DNA from: Hemicordylus capensis
Lineage: Eukaryota; Chordata; Lepidosauria; Squamata; Cordylidae
Length of the DNA: 64,000 nt
Direction of reading: 5' to 3'
Assembly (NCBI RefSeq): GCF_027244095.1
Contig: NC_069659.1
Location: 336,392,750-336,456,749 of the forward strand
Shown: piece by piece, positions 21,990 to 33,884 of the stretch
Numbering within the stretch: position 1 is the stretch's first letter
How the letters are laid out: each line of letters opens with the position of its first letter
Notes under the pieces: model-generated
What the model was told of the DNA's origin: nothing
The model's database searches: none
Seen by the model: the letters and a program-made list of their open reading frames with translations, nothing else
Position numbers and translations under genes: made by a program

Positions 21990-22529
21990 AGCTCATTTTG
22001 CCAGTCCCAAATCTGAACTGAACAAGGATGGTCATCCTTGGGGACCCTGAATTTGAGAGGGCATTCTGCAGGTCTGGACTCAGATATGATCATGCACAGC
22101 CCCAGCCTGCCTTGAGAGATAAACAAGAAAGGAGAGATCACCCTGCCACAAGCAGATCTGTACCACTTTCATGTTTAAAGAATAGCAGTATGGTAGAACA
22201 ATTCCAGCAGAAGTGGCCAAACACTGTTTCTCCCTCAGAAGCCTGGACTGGATGACAGGATGGAGATCCATGATCCGATTTCCCATCTCTCTTTGCAAAG
22301 AGCACCCATGAGGTGCAATTTGAATGACGCACTGGGTGGTGAGCTCTTCCTCCCAAACTGTTACACTGATGCATCCCCTTCCCTTTTGAAGCTGCAATTT
22401 GCCTTGCTAGAGAATATTGGATATACTGAATGTTTCTTTAACAGAGCAGATAGCAACTTGGCGCCGGTAATTTGTGTGTGTGTGTGTGGGGGGGGAGTTA
22501 ACTCCTTTCCCGAAGTGTCATGATCTCAG
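21990..22529. other. No gene recognised
   Basis: Unassigned sequence with a GT run at 22471-22488. Confidence 0.45.
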
Positions 22530-23142
22530 TCATAAGAACATAAGAACACCCCTGCTGCATCAGGCCCAAGGCCCATCTAGTCCAGCATCCTGTTTCACAC
22601 CGTGGCCCACCAGATGCCTCTTGGAAGCCCACAAGCAAGAGCTGAGGGCATGCGCATTCTCCTGCTGTTGCTCCCCTGCAACTGGTACTCAGAGGCATCC
22701 TGCCTTTGAGGCTGGAGGTGGCCTATAGCCCTCCAACTAGTAACCGATGATAGACCTCTCCTCCAGGAAGTTATCCAAACCCCTCTTAAAGCCATCCAGG
22801 TTGTTGGCTGTCACCACATCTTGTGATGTAGAAGTCCACAAGTTGATTATGCTTTGTGTGGAAAAGTACCTCAGTTTGTTGGTCCAAAGTTTCCTGGCAA
22901 TCAATTTCATGGGATGACCCCTGGTTCTAGTGTTATGTGAGAGGGAGAAGTTGGGAGAAGAATTTCTCTCTATCCACTTTCTCCACCCCATGCATGATTT
23001 TATAGACCTCTATCATGTCTCCCTGTAGTCGTCTTTTTTCTAAACTAAATAGCCCCAGTTGTTGTAGCCTTGCCTCATAAGCAAGGTGCTCTAGGCCCCT
23101 GATCATCTTGGTTGCCCTCCTCTGCACCTTCCAGGTCAGCTC
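22530..23142 (-). mobile_element. CR1-like LINE 3' end with RT remnant
   Basis: Longer minus-strand copy. Coding remnants read QRRATKMIRGLEHLAYEARL, EVYKIMHGVEKVDREKFF and NTRTRGHPMKLIARK in broken frames, followed by the 3' UTR. The start CATAAGAACATAAGAAC shows tail repeats. Confidence 0.9.
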
Positions 23143-24082
23143 CCCTGCTACAAAGTTTTGTAAAAGGCTAAAGAGACAGGAAACCCAATCATAGAGCTCA
23201 TCTCATTTACTTTGGTCCTGTGAGAGCCATGTATGTACGTATATATGTACGTACATACATACATACGTACGTACATATATATACTATGGATCTTATTTTC
23301 CAGCCCTTGACTCACTGTAGTATCCAACTGTTCCCCAATTTCCTTTTACAAGGCTAATCACTGACAACATAATTGTATATATTATGTTGTCAGTGGCACT
23401 TGTAGAAATAAAATAAACACTGTTTCCCCTGGCACCACTGGAACTTTTACTAATGTAAGCTGTGCTAATTTTGCTAATCAAGCTTGACTAATTTTATAAG
23501 CTATGTTACAATTCCAAAACCAACTCCAAGGTATGTTGGTGGTTTGCAAGGGTGGACTCACAACAGGATTGTATTCAAACTTCATGGCTAGAGCTGTCCA
23601 AAGAAGTAAGTGTTTCTTGACTCTCTGTACAAAGCCAAGCCTCTTTCTCATCTGGTTTCAATTCTGCTGTTTGTGCACCTCGTATTTATTATTGGATTCC
23701 TGGCTTCTCCTCTTTGCTTTGTGTATAACAGATATTTATGAGAAATCGCTGGTCCAGATGTTATCTTTGGCACCTGGCGACTCCCAAGTTCAGACAGCCC
23801 TGGAAGAACGTTAAGATAATGAATGCGATTTTGGAGATAGCCATTGGCTATGTTTTGCAGAGAGTGGTCCAGCCCTCCCCAAATGCAAATTCATGTTATT
23901 TTTAACAAGTCGTATATTCCTTCCCTACTGAAAATGGATCACAAAACTAGCCTAGTGAAGATCAAAGGGCTGCCATAAAACAGAGATCTAAATTACAATT
24001 CCCTTTCTGCACCGCTCTTCTTTGCCCGTTGAAACTATTCCATGCAACACATGGCTGGTAATAGAATCTTTGCCCTCTAGGT
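23143..24082. other. No gene recognised
   Basis: Begins with a microsatellite (23228), then unassigned sequence with a repeated ACATAATTGTATATATTATG palindrome near 23368. Confidence 0.45.
23228..23285. repeat. Self-complementary TACG/TATG tract
   Basis: TATGTACGTATATATGTACG then CATACATACGTACGTAC; alternating purine-pyrimidine, palindromic, able to form cruciform or Z-type DNA. Confidence 0.85.
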
Positions 24083-24280
24083 CAAGAGTGGCTAACCTGC
24101 AGCTCTCCAGCTGTTGCTGGACTACAATTCCCGTCACCCCAGTTGCAATGTCTTGCTGATTTAACATTAAATATGTTAAATAAATACCTGTATAATGAAA
24201 TGTATAATAAATTGTGGCTGAGGATGATGGGAGTTTTATTCCAACACTGGAGAGCCTCAGGTTGGTCTCTCCTGCTCTAG
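24083..24280. mobile_element. Palindromic MITE split by an AT-rich insert
   Basis: Left arm GGCTAACCTGCAGCTCTCC with GGACTACAATTCCCG, right arm GATGATGGGAGTTTTATTCC with GAGCCTCAGGTTGG. About 55 AT-rich bases (24167-24222) sit at the centre where relatives have none. Confidence 0.6.
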
Positions 24281-24532
24281 GTCATGATTCATGAGGTTGC
24301 ATCTGGGTGGTAGAGACATGCTCTCAGTTGCCTGATGATGCTTGTCTTGTTTTCAGTTGGGGATGGGGGATTCCCATATTTTGCATACTTCACTATGAGC
24401 AATCCCAAAAGATAAATCAGAAGCAGATGTCTAAACACCCATCTGTTCTGGTAAACAACATACTGGTTGTTAGGAACTGCCATACCAGGTAATCTCCTAT
24501 TAAACATTCCTTTTTTCAATCATCTGTAAAGG

Positions 24533-24784
24533 TTAAGTGTGCCGTCGAGTTGGTGTCAACTCCTGGAGACCACAGAGCCCTGTGGTTTTTCTTTGGTAGA
24601 ATACAGGAGGAGTTTACCATTGCCATCTCCCACACAGTGAGATGATGCCTTTCAGCATCTTCCTATATCGCTGCTGCCCGATATAGGTGTTTCCCATTGT
24701 CTGGGAAACATACCATGGAGATTTGAACCAGCAACCTCATGCTTGCTTGGCAGGTCATTTCCCCGCTGCGCCATTAGGTGGCAA
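24533..24784 (-). repeat. tRNA-derived SINE, same family as the copy at 9691
   Basis: Tail GTGTGCCGTCGAGTTGGTG at left, head GCGCCATTAGGTGGC at right, with a short internal insertion near 24695. Confidence 0.85.
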
Positions 24785-24804
24785 CTGTACTATTTACTAA
24801 TTAA

Positions 24805-25075
24805 TAATAATAATAATAATAATTCAATTTCTATACAGCCCTTCCAAAAATGTCACAGGGCAGTTTACACAGAGAAAAATAAATAAATAAGATGGCTCCC
24901 TGTCCCCAAAGGGCTCACATTCTAAAAAGAAACATAAGACACACACCAGCAACAGTCACTAGAAGTACTGTGCTGGGGGTGAATAGGGCCAGTTACTCTC
25001 CCCCTGCTAAATAAAGAGAATCACCATGTTAAAAGGTGCCTCTTTGCCAAGTTAGCAGGGGTAACTTGCTGGGGT
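24805..25075 (-). repeat. SINE-sized L2-tailed repeat, full copy
   Basis: About 240-bp repeat present at least nine times here. Read in the element's sense it starts near TGCTAACTTGGCAAAGAGGC, passes TTTAGCAGGGGGAGAGTAAC, TGTGAGCCCTTTGGGGACAG (close to the L2 3' UTR) and ends with TTTTTGGAAGGGC before AATAAT units. No tRNA or 5S promoter recognised, so it may be an L2 3' end or an L2-driven SINE. Confidence 0.75.
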
Positions 25076-25096
25076 AGCAGGGATACTAGACCCCAT

Positions 25097-25682
25097 TAAA
25101 AGTGTACAAAGAACCAGTTTGACTGGTTCAGTTTGAATCTGAACTGGATTTGAACTGACCCGGCCCAGTCCAGTTCCATGTCCGCCTGAACCATTGAACC
25201 ATGCCAATCCAGTTTGAGGGAGTATACTTGTAAAGGGGAATCTGGTGAGGATTCCCCTTTACAAGTACAGGGGTGGGGGCGGCTGTGCGGGGGTGGCAAG
25301 CAAGCCAGTAAGTTGTTTACCTTGCCAGCATGGCTGCTGGCACGGCCACTTGCCTTCCTAGCTGCCCCAAGCAGCACACTCTCCCCTCTTTTACTGAGCC
25401 ACTGGCTCGGTGGTGTCTCGGTAAAAGATGGGGGAAAGCACTGCCTAGGGCCACCAGGAGGGCAAGTGATAGCGCCGCCAGCCATGCTAGCCAGGTAAGC
25501 AGCTTACCTACTCGCTCTCTGCCCCTGCCTGGCCCCCTTATTGTGCCAAACCGGTTCACCTGAACCAGGCCTGTTTCGGTTAGATCATGGACAGAACTGC
25601 CCCCCCCCGGTTTGGTTCGCAATCGAACCGGTCCCAGTTTGAGGCAAACCGGTTTGGTACAAACTGTTCGTGCACACCCCTA
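25097..25682. mobile_element. hAT-like DNA element, 586 bp, with 8-bp duplication and hairpin
   Basis: Left end TAAAAGTGTACAAAGAACCA; right end read inward TAGGGGTGTGCACGAACA. Flanks GACCCCAT (25089-25096) and GATCCCAT (25683-25690) differ at one base of eight. Inside are repeated AACCGG/AACTGG words and a perfect 17-bp hairpin (arms 25226-25242 and 25250-25266). Non-autonomous, no transposase. Confidence 0.7.
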
Positions 25683-25989
25683 GATCCCATCTAATTCAAC
25701 ATCCATCCTTAATCTAATCACAGCCCAAACTCAACATGCTAGAGGAAGCACTAAGTGAGCCCATTTGAGGGAACACAATGAACGTTCTGCATGAAGGCAG
25801 TTTAATTCCTGTCATGTGATATTCTGCCCTTGACAGTGTGACAAAGCACAGACATTCTCGTAGCACCTCATTAGATTAGTAATTTCTTCCGGCTATTATG
25901 TTGTGACCGGCTGTTCCCCTTTGGACCACAACGATTTAGCATAGGCTAAATGGCACAGGCTAACTGAAGGCCCAGAAGCAAGATCTATA

Positions 25990-26306
25990 GGAACAGTGGA
26001 ATGTTCCTTATACTGCGTCAGATCATTGGTCCGTCTAGTTCAGTATTATCTACACTGACTGGTGATGGGTCTCCCAGTTTTCAAGCAGGAGTCTCTCCCA
26101 GCCCTACCTGGAGATGCCAGGGAGTGGATCTGCTTTGCATACAGAAGGCCCAGATTCAATCCCTGGCAGCATCCCCAGGTAGGGCTGGGAGAGGCTTCTC
26201 TCTGAAACCTAGGACAGCTGCTGCCAGTCAGTGTGGACAACACTGAGCTAAGTGGAACAATGGTCTGACATGGTGTAAGGCAGCTACCTATGTTCCTGTG
26301 TCCTGC
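25990..26306. repeat. Inverted pair of tRNA-headed SINE fragments
   Basis: A minus-strand fragment (about 25990-26116, tail at left) abuts a plus-strand fragment (about 26117-26306) carrying the tRNA-Ala-like anticodon arm GGATCTGCTTTGCATACAG and the shared tail. The halves are complementary over much of their length, so the transcript could fold as a hairpin. Confidence 0.7.
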
Positions 26307-26334
26307 AGGCTGTGCTTCTCCCTGCTGGTCTATA

Positions 26335-26475
26335 GCAGGGCTGCTCAACTTCTGCCCTCCCACTGTTTTTGGAATACAACTCCCATAATCCCCAGCCACA
26401 ATGGCCAATGTCAGGGATGATGGGAGTTGTAGGCCAACATCTGCAGGAGGGCTGAAACTGAGCAGGCTTGATTTA
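26335..26475. mobile_element. Palindromic hAT-like MITE
   Basis: Arms AATACAACTCCCATAATCCC and GGGATGATGGGAGTTGTAGG with the CAGCCACAATGGCC centre; the outer ends GCTGCTCAACTTCTGCCCTCC and GAGGGCTGAAACTGAGCAG pair. Confidence 0.68.
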
Positions 26476-27674
26476 CAGAGATGACACCAAAGGATGCAAG
26501 AATGGCCTCTCACAGTGAACTGAGCAGGAAGGTGTGGGAGAGAGAGAGAAAGGACTTTTCTTGTGGCCCAAATTGGCTCCTACAGTACCCACAAGCAATA
26601 CAGGAAAAGCCATCAAAGATCTCATCCCAACTCAACTCTTAGAGCGGCTTGCTCTGACCATTTTCATTCATTCATTCCCTACATTTATTGCCCACTTTCC
26701 CTTTAAATCAAATCATCTTCTAACCACACCTTTGGTCAATCATGATAGCCTCAGGATCTTCTGCAGCTGAGCCCCAGAGGGTGGAGCTTAAAAGACCGGG
26801 GGTGGAGTCTGGTAGGATGAAGGCAGAGCCCTGTGGCACTTCTTGTGGACAGCACCTGCCAGATCAAGGGAAGAGCTCGCTATGCCTGGTGTTTCAGGCT
26901 GGAATCTGATGAATGAGAGGTGTAGCAAATCACAAAAATCCTTATGCTAAGCAGAAAAAAACCTGTTTTCTTGGCTGCTTTCCCTGAGATCTAACCTTCT
27001 ACCAGGGACCATGAGAAAGTGGTTAACGACCTGAAGTTCAGGTCAGGCCCTGACACCTGGCAATGTTAATCATGAAGATGAGTCTTGACATCATCATTAC
27101 AGTACTCTGTAATGTCCTCTAAAGATTCTCCATTACTTAGGAGGAGGATTGACTTGCTTTTGTTGTACACTGTTAGGCTTGTATGCCATGCAAATAAGAA
27201 TTTGCATTGTATTCCTTGCAGAATGGAAGCACATGCCCCATGAGAATCACAGATAGTGGCGACACCGATAGTTTTCATAAATGAAATCATTTACACAAAA
27301 AAGTACATCATGCAAAGACTTAGAAAGAATGCCAGAGGATAACAATACACTATTCAGGAACCAGTTGCATTCAATAAACCATGGCCTCTCTCATCTTCAC
27401 AGTGTGGGTCAGACTTTATGCTGTTGCATAAAGAAATATCCATCTGCATCTTAGGGACAGTGCTCCACCTACTGGGGAAAACACATCCCCCCCCATTTTT
27501 GTTTTCTGTGTAGTAGCACAGAAGTGATTGCAGATACTCAGGATTTAAAAATATATATCCTGCTGATTCATCTTCAGTGATGCCCCAGTCAGCTTACATA
27601 ACAAAATGACTGAAAACATTTCAAAAAGCAGAAACTAACAATAAAAATAGCAGTTAAAATATAGTTCTCAAGGT
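26476..27674. other. No gene recognised
   Basis: Unassigned; 27540-27660 resembles a LINE tail (CCCCAGTCAGCTTACATAAC). Confidence 0.4.
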
Positions 27675-28256
27675 CAAGAACATAAGAACATAAGAACAGC
27701 CCTGCTGGATCAGGCCCAAAGCCCATCTAGTCCAGCATCCTGTTTCACACAGTGGCCCACCAGATGCCGCTGGAAGCCAACAGGCAGAAGTTGAGGGCAT
27801 GCCCACTCTCCTGCTGTTACTCCCCTGCAGCTGGTACTCAGAGGCATCCTGCCTTTGAGGCTGGAGGTGGCCTATAGCCCTTGGACTAGTAGCCATTGAT
27901 AGACCTCTCCATGAAGTTATCCAAACCCTTCTTAAAGCCATCCAGGTTGTTGGTTGTCACCACATCTTGTGGCAAATAATTCCACAAGTTGATCATGTGT
28001 TGTATGAAAAAGTTCCTCCATTTGCTGGTCCTAAATTTCCTGGCAATCAATTTCATGGGATAACCCCTGGTTCTAGTGTTATGTGAGAGGGAAAAGAATT
28101 TTTCTCTACCCACCTTCTCCACATCATGCATGATTTTATAGACCTCTATCATGTCTCCCCGCAGTCGTCTTTTAAATAGCCCCAGGTGTTGTAGCCTTGC
28201 CTCACAAGCAAGGTGCTCTAGGCCCCTGATCATCTTGTTTGCCTTCCTCTGCACTA
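27675..28256 (-). mobile_element. CR1-like LINE 3' end with RT remnant
   Basis: As at 22530. One frame reads from KANKMIRGLEHLACEARLQ to the end FKKGLDNFMERSINGY almost without interruption, so it is one of the better kept copies. Three tail repeats (GAACATAA) lie at 27677-27696. Confidence 0.9.
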
Positions 28257-28389
28257 ACAGAAGAAGGAACAAATCACCATCCGGACAAAAATAAAGTAAG
28301 TCTCAAGCAGATCATAGGCCTAGTGAAACAAACTTTTATTTTTCACCAAAATGCTAAGGAAGGACCAAATAGACCTCCAAGGAATGGGA

Positions 28390-28785
28390 ATTTCAGAGCC
28401 GTGGGGCTATCACAGAAGAAGCCAGCTATGCCCATCATTTGGCCATCAGGGAGAGGGCCTTTTCAGGGCTTGCACCCCATTTATGGAATAACCTCCCCAG
28501 TAAGTTCACCTGACTTCATCACTTTGTTCTTTTAGATACTAGGTGAAGGCTTTTTTGTTTACTCAGGACTTTTAAATTTTGATCTGATTTTTTAAAAATG
28601 TATTTTAAATTGTTTTGTATTGTATTTTGTATTTTTCCACCCCACCTCCACCCCCTTTCTTGGTCTGTTATTATTTAATGGGTTGTGTGTTTTTATCTCA
28701 TGTTTTAATGTTGTGTTGTAAGACATCTGGAGAACAATTTGTTATGGGGTAGCTAACAAATAAAGTGTATTATCTATATTATTAA
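28390..28785 (+). mobile_element. LINE 3' end (L2/CR1 group)
   Basis: Coding remnant around 28440-28560 (AFSGLAPHLWNNLPS-like in broken frame), then a 3' UTR ending GTTATGGGGTAGCTAACAAA and TAAAGT. The same 3' end occurs at 640 and, reversed, at 61130. Confidence 0.7.
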
Positions 28786-29085
28786 TTTTCCTGGGTGTGC
28801 CTTAGAATGTGCGTCCCGGTGCCCAGCTGATTGGCTGGGCGGCGGAGGTGCCTGATTGGCTGAGGCGCACCCAGGAGGCAAGCGGCGGCCGGCCTGGCCC
28901 AGCTGCAGAGGGAAGTGGTGGCGGCCGGCCTGGCCATGGAGGCCAGGCGGCGGCGGGCCCAGCCACGTAGTTGGGTGGGGGGAGGAGGGAGGGCAAGAGA
29001 GAGGAGGGAGGGCAAGAGAGTGGGGTAGGAGGGAGGGGAGAACAGCCGGCCCCAAAGAGTGCACAGATGCTCTGTGCACGTTGGC
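28786..29085. other. Isolated GC-rich, CpG-bearing segment
   Basis: About 300 bp of high GC in an AT-rich setting. Contains GATTGGCTG (reverse CCAAT) twice, GGCGGCCGGCCTGGCC twice, and GGAGGGAGGGCAAGAGAG tandemly. Flanked by AT-rich ends (ATTATTAATTTTCC, GTTAATTATTATT). More likely a transposon body than a promoter, as no exon follows. Confidence 0.4.
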
Positions 29086-30731
29086 TAGTTAATTATTATT
29101 ATTATTTCTGCTTCTGATAGTGGTAGGACCCGAATTAGGGTGCTCTCTGTCTATTTCATTGGACAGGCAGGGCTTTATGGTTGGTTCACCTATTCGTTCT
29201 AGCTACTTTTGCCACTCGCAATAATGCATTCTAACTGCATGACCAAACATAAGCCAGAAACTCAAAGCTCACCAGCAGCGATGTTTGCAGTGTGGATGGC
29301 CCACCTTGCAACTTCATTGATCTCTGAGATGGCCACTGTTGGCAGTCCATTTGCTCTTGGCTCACATTAGCAACCCACTCAATCCTCATGAGTAAAAGCA
29401 TCAACCCAAATTAACCTGTGAACCAGTCTTCAGTCTACAGCTGGGGTGTCAAGCACCATCACAACAGACACAGGCTGACATTCAGAGCAAGGAAATACTG
29501 GTGCAATGAGAAAGCAGCCTAACAAAACTTCCCAATGAACTGCTCTGGGGAAGCAGCAATGTTTGACTCCCTTCCCTTCCCCTGAAGATTTTGAAGCCAC
29601 CCAGAAATATGTCCCCAAAGGCAATGCAACCTTCAGGGACATATTTCTGGGAGGCACAGAGGGCTTCCTGGGGAAGGGGAGGGCATCACTAATTGCTGCT
29701 TACCAGGTACAATCCAATGGAAAGTTCTGTTAGGCTGCTCCCTCGCTGTACCAGCGTTTCCTTGCTCTAAATGTCAGCCACAGAAGTTAAGATGGTAGAG
29801 ACCAGCAACCTGTTACATAGTTTTAATGTTTCTGTACTGTTTCCCCATAAAGTCACACAAAATGTTGTGCAATTATTAAATCAGTAGCAATGCAACCTAC
29901 CATTAAAAACCAAAGATTAGCAAAACAAAGCAGCTAGCAATAAAACATTAAAATCGCATGGCCCTTTGATGAATTTTACATTTAAATTTCTCTCTGCTTC
30001 CAACTGCATCTAATCATTGCAGCTTTTTCTTAATGCATTCTTAAGTATTCCTGAGTCATTTTGAAATTGCAAGATGAATTTTGGCTTTATCTTTGTATGT
30101 GTTTGTGTGTGTCATATTTATACGTCCCAATGTATAAATCAAGGCTGGCTCTATCTTGGAAGACTTTCACTTATGATCAAACATCAGCTTTTACAAATCC
30201 AAACACTGATCCAAAGTTATCCCAATACTGAAATATCCTTTGGGAGTTGAATTCTTCGCAAAATGACAAATCCTTTTCATTTCCAATGTCAGTTCCTTGT
30301 TTAAATTAAGTTATAATGTATTGGCTTTGCCTGTGTTCATTTTGTAACATTAAATGGCAACATGACTGTGTTCTTTTTCCAGTTTCTGAACTGATGATTT
30401 GTGGATCCAATAAATACAAAAACAACATTAGCCACATTTGGGCTAGATTAAACTCATTTTTTCTGAACTCTTTCCTTCATATACACTGCATATAATTGCA
30501 AGCAGACCATACACGATAAAGTAGAATGCACACAAGCTTGCCTTGTGCCTCTAGGCAAAGTTACATATCCTGTTAAACTTCCATTTATTAAGAAGTTTGC
30601 CATAGGAACTGCAGTTTTACCCCAAGGCTATGCAAAAAACCTCCCTGAGAAGATGTGGCAATACGCCTCTCTTCCATCCTCCTGACGTCATAGAATCAGA
30701 GAGTTGTGGGCGGGGGGGGGGCACCTTCTAG
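29086..30731. other. No gene recognised
   Basis: 29510-29650 contains an inverted pair (GCCACCCAGAAATATGTCCC and GGGACATATTTCTGGGAGGC). 29830-30500 is AT-rich and repeat-poor. Confidence 0.45.
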
Positions 30732-30872
30732 TCTAGGACTGCATAACTTCAGCCCTCCAGCTGCTTTTGGACTACAACTCCTATCATCCCCAGCCACACT
30801 GATCAATCATCAGGGGTTATGGGAGTTGTAGTCCAACATCTGCAGAAGGACCAAAGCTGTGCAGCCCTGTTC
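30732..30872. mobile_element. Palindromic hAT-like MITE
   Basis: Arms GGACTACAACTCCTATCATC and GGTTATGGGAGTTGTAGTCC; outer ends GGACTGCATAACTTCAGCCC and AAAGCTGTGCAGCCC pair imperfectly. Confidence 0.68.
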
Positions 30873-30919
30873 TGGTTCTATCCCTTGCTAATTGCACAAT
30901 ATCCAGAGCTGTGGTATCC

Positions 30920-30987
30920 CCAACAGATGATGATGATGATGAATTTGATTTCTATACTGCCCTTCCAAAAATGGCTCAGGGCGGTTG
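30920..30987 (-). repeat. L2-tailed repeat, 3' fragment
   Basis: Only the tail region: GATGAT units and TCTATACTGCCCTTCCAAAA. It abuts a CR1 fragment on the right. Confidence 0.6.
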
Positions 30988-31014
30988 TCCACTCTCTGTT
31001 GGATGGCTGTCCAC

Positions 31015-31378
31015 TCTCTGCTGGAAGACCTTCAAAGAGGGAGAGCCCACAATACTCCTTGGCAATTGTGAAACAGCTTTGTTTCATCTAATATTGTTGA
31101 GCCAAAGTCTATCCTCCTGTAGCTTAAGTTCATTATGTCTAGCCATGTCCTCTGGGGCAGCCATGAACAAAATGTTGTCCTCTTCTACATAGCAGCCCTG
31201 CAGGTATTTGAAGAGTGCCGTCATGTTCTCCCTCAGTCTTCATACACAGTTCCTTCAGCTTTTCCTCATACAGCTTCGTTTCCAGACCCTTTACCATCTC
31301 TGTTGCCCTCCTCTTGACCCATTCCAATTTTTCTAGACCCATTTTAAAGCGTGGTGCTCAGAACTGGACACAGTACTT
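31015..31378 (-). mobile_element. CR1-like LINE fragment, different subfamily
   Basis: Minus-strand coding remnant reads LEWVKRRATEMVKGLETKLYEEKLKEL in part, typical of CR1 reverse transcriptase ends, but with a 3' part unlike the copies at 2355 and 22530. A CT microsatellite follows directly. Confidence 0.7.
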
Positions 31379-31395
31379 TACCCTTTAAAAGGGTG

Positions 31396-31396
<1 letters not shown>

Positions 31397-31474
<78 letters not shown>
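31397..31474. repeat. CT microsatellite
   Basis: About 38 CT units with one TTT interruption, next to a CR1 fragment. Confidence 0.95.
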
Positions 31475-31635
31475 GGAGTAGAAAATTCATAATGTACATA
31501 ACATAAAATGGAGGGGTGTAACCCATTTTTTTTAAAGCTCATGCTTTCTAGAAAAGAACCCTGGAATTTTCTTCCATAGTTGTACACATTTAATGATCAC
31601 CCTATGTAACAACTATGGCAACTGTGAATATTTAC

Positions 31636-31866
31636 AGTATATACCACTTTTCAACAAAACTTCTCAAAGTGATTTACATAGAAAAATAAGAACCAAGATG
31701 GTTCCTTTTCCTCAAAGGACTCACAGTCTAAAAAATAGACACAAGTTGGACACCAGCAACAGACACTGTTGGGATGCTGTGCCAGAGTTGAATAAAACAG
31801 CTGCTTTCTCCCTACTCAATATAATGAGAATCAGTACTTTGCTCAGCACTTGTAACATGGGGATAA
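31636..31866 (-). repeat. L2-tailed repeat copy
   Basis: Moderately diverged: ATATACCACTTTTCAACAAA, CTCAAAGGACTCACAGTC and ACACCAGCAACAGACACTG. Confidence 0.7.
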
Positions 31867-33061
31867 TATGAGGATCCTGGTCCATCTTACAAGGATTAAA
31901 ATACAGGGGTTGTGTAAATAGGGTTAAACAAAACCCTTGAGATAGAGAGCAGAGCTGAGATCACAGTCTGTTGACCATGTGCTGCTTGGAAATTCAAGAC
32001 CATCAAACATGTTAAGACACGTGCAGAAAAAGATAACAGAATCCCATTTTAGTCGAGGACTCATTTGCTTATGCAATTGTCAGTGTTGTGTCCACTTGGT
32101 CCTGTTGATGTTTGGTTTCATCTGTTGTTTTTCTTTTACAAGAATATATCAATGTCCACCTGGTGGTGCTGGTATTTGGATTAGCCACGTGAATAGCTGA
32201 CACATATGCTGAGACCTTGGCAAAGCAGGCCGCTGAAAAATTCCACTCCATTATCAGCCAGAGCACAGAAAGAAGGAGTCAGGAAACAATTACAGCTTCC
32301 TTTAAAATATCAGTTTGGGAACATGAAGGTCAACAAGGGGGACATTGGTGGCTTGCGGTGAACACCATTGGGAGAACCGGCATACTGGCAACACTGTAGG
32401 CCTCTTGTTTTCCAAGCTTTAGAGTTATGATAAAATTGTGTTACACGTGGGCTAAACAAACATTGCCTGATTAGCAAGCCAGACTCCCAGCAACAAAGAC
32501 AACATTGTCCAATTGCTACAGGGATGAGATACTTAAAATCGAAGTGTGTGTGTTGTGCTGGCTTGATTTCAAACACACAATATAGTGGAAAATAAAAAAG
32601 GTAGGTGTGTGGTGGGATGGATTAAAAATACCAAGCACTTGCTAATATACTTGTTTGTCTTAACAACGCACAATACACATGGCAGAAAACAGACCCACTT
32701 TTTTTTAATCAGCTGGCAATATTGGTTTGCTTACTCGTCCACAAGTGTTGGAAAATTCAAGGTGGCTTTTTCAGAATGGGATTCTTTTGGAGATGGAGGG
32801 TAAGAAAGCCATGTTGACTTGGAAAGAAGTCCCATAAATTTCAGTGGCTTTAACTTTTAAGTAAACAAGTTTAAGTTTGCAGCCATAGAGAGTCTTTGTA
32901 AAAACAAGTGCATACATACACTATTTACAAATGTACAGGCTGAGAAGGCATAAGTGGTTGCATGCTCTCCAACACTTCATAAATGAAAACAGGACACTTA
33001 TGAACAACTTATTCTCAGAGGGAACATAATTGCCTGACCTCCCTCCACCAGACAATAGGGA
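31867..33061. other. No gene recognised
   Basis: Unassigned; 32500-32800 AT-rich. No repeat identified. Confidence 0.45.
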
Positions 33062-33352
33062 CATCATCATCATCATCATCATCATTATTATTATTAAATT
33101 CGATTTCTATACCGCCCTTCCAAAAATGGCTCAGGGCAGTTTACAAAGAGAGATAACAAACAAATAAGATGGCTCCCTGTCCCCAAAGGGCTCACATTCT
33201 AAAAAGAAACATAAGACACACACCAGCAACAGTCACTGGAGGGGTACTGTGCTGGGGGTGGATAGGGCCAGTTACTCTCCCCCTGATACATATAGAGAAT
33301 CACCACGGTAAAAGGTAAAAGGTGCCTCTTTGCCCAGTTAGCAGGGGTCATT
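33062..33352 (-). repeat. L2-tailed repeat copy with ATC/ATT tail
   Basis: Well kept copy: TCTATACCGCCCTTCCAAAA through CCCAGTTAGCAGGGGTC. Its tail is a short ATC/ATT microsatellite (33062-33094). Confidence 0.78.
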
Positions 33353-33884
33353 TTTATCATTTTTGTTGATAAACGGGATTTCTTTCCCACCCCCACCCTC
33401 TGAGAAGTAAAGGCAGTATTAAGAGGAATGGCTGCTTACAGTGTGCATACTTATCCCACTTTTGCTTGTGGTAAACAGGTGTGGCCGGTATTGGTTTCAA
33501 AAGCCTGTAAAACCATTTTACCAGATATAACAGGACAAAAGAAATGTGTTGTGTACACCATGGGGAGCAAAGTCTCTTTCAACTTGCTTAGAACTATTCC
33601 CCTTTTAATACAGCCAACAGATTTATTTTTTGAAATTTTCCCTTATCCTGCATCCAATTCTGCATGTGACTTCCAGGCACATACGGCTGCATTCCATTGA
33701 CGAAAACAAACAGGTTGGCACTGATCTGCTCCTGTTTTTTCCACAGCATTTGGTCCTGTTAAACAGTAGGATTTGCATGGGGCTCAGCTACCCATCATAT
33801 AAAGAGTCAGTGGCTGCAGAAGGGGAAGTTACTCAAAGCAGTCCCATTGAAATTAAAAGAACAAGTCTGGCATGTAGTGATAGG
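33353..33884. other. No gene recognised
   Basis: AT-rich sequence with open frames of up to 95 codons but no known motif. Confidence 0.4.
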
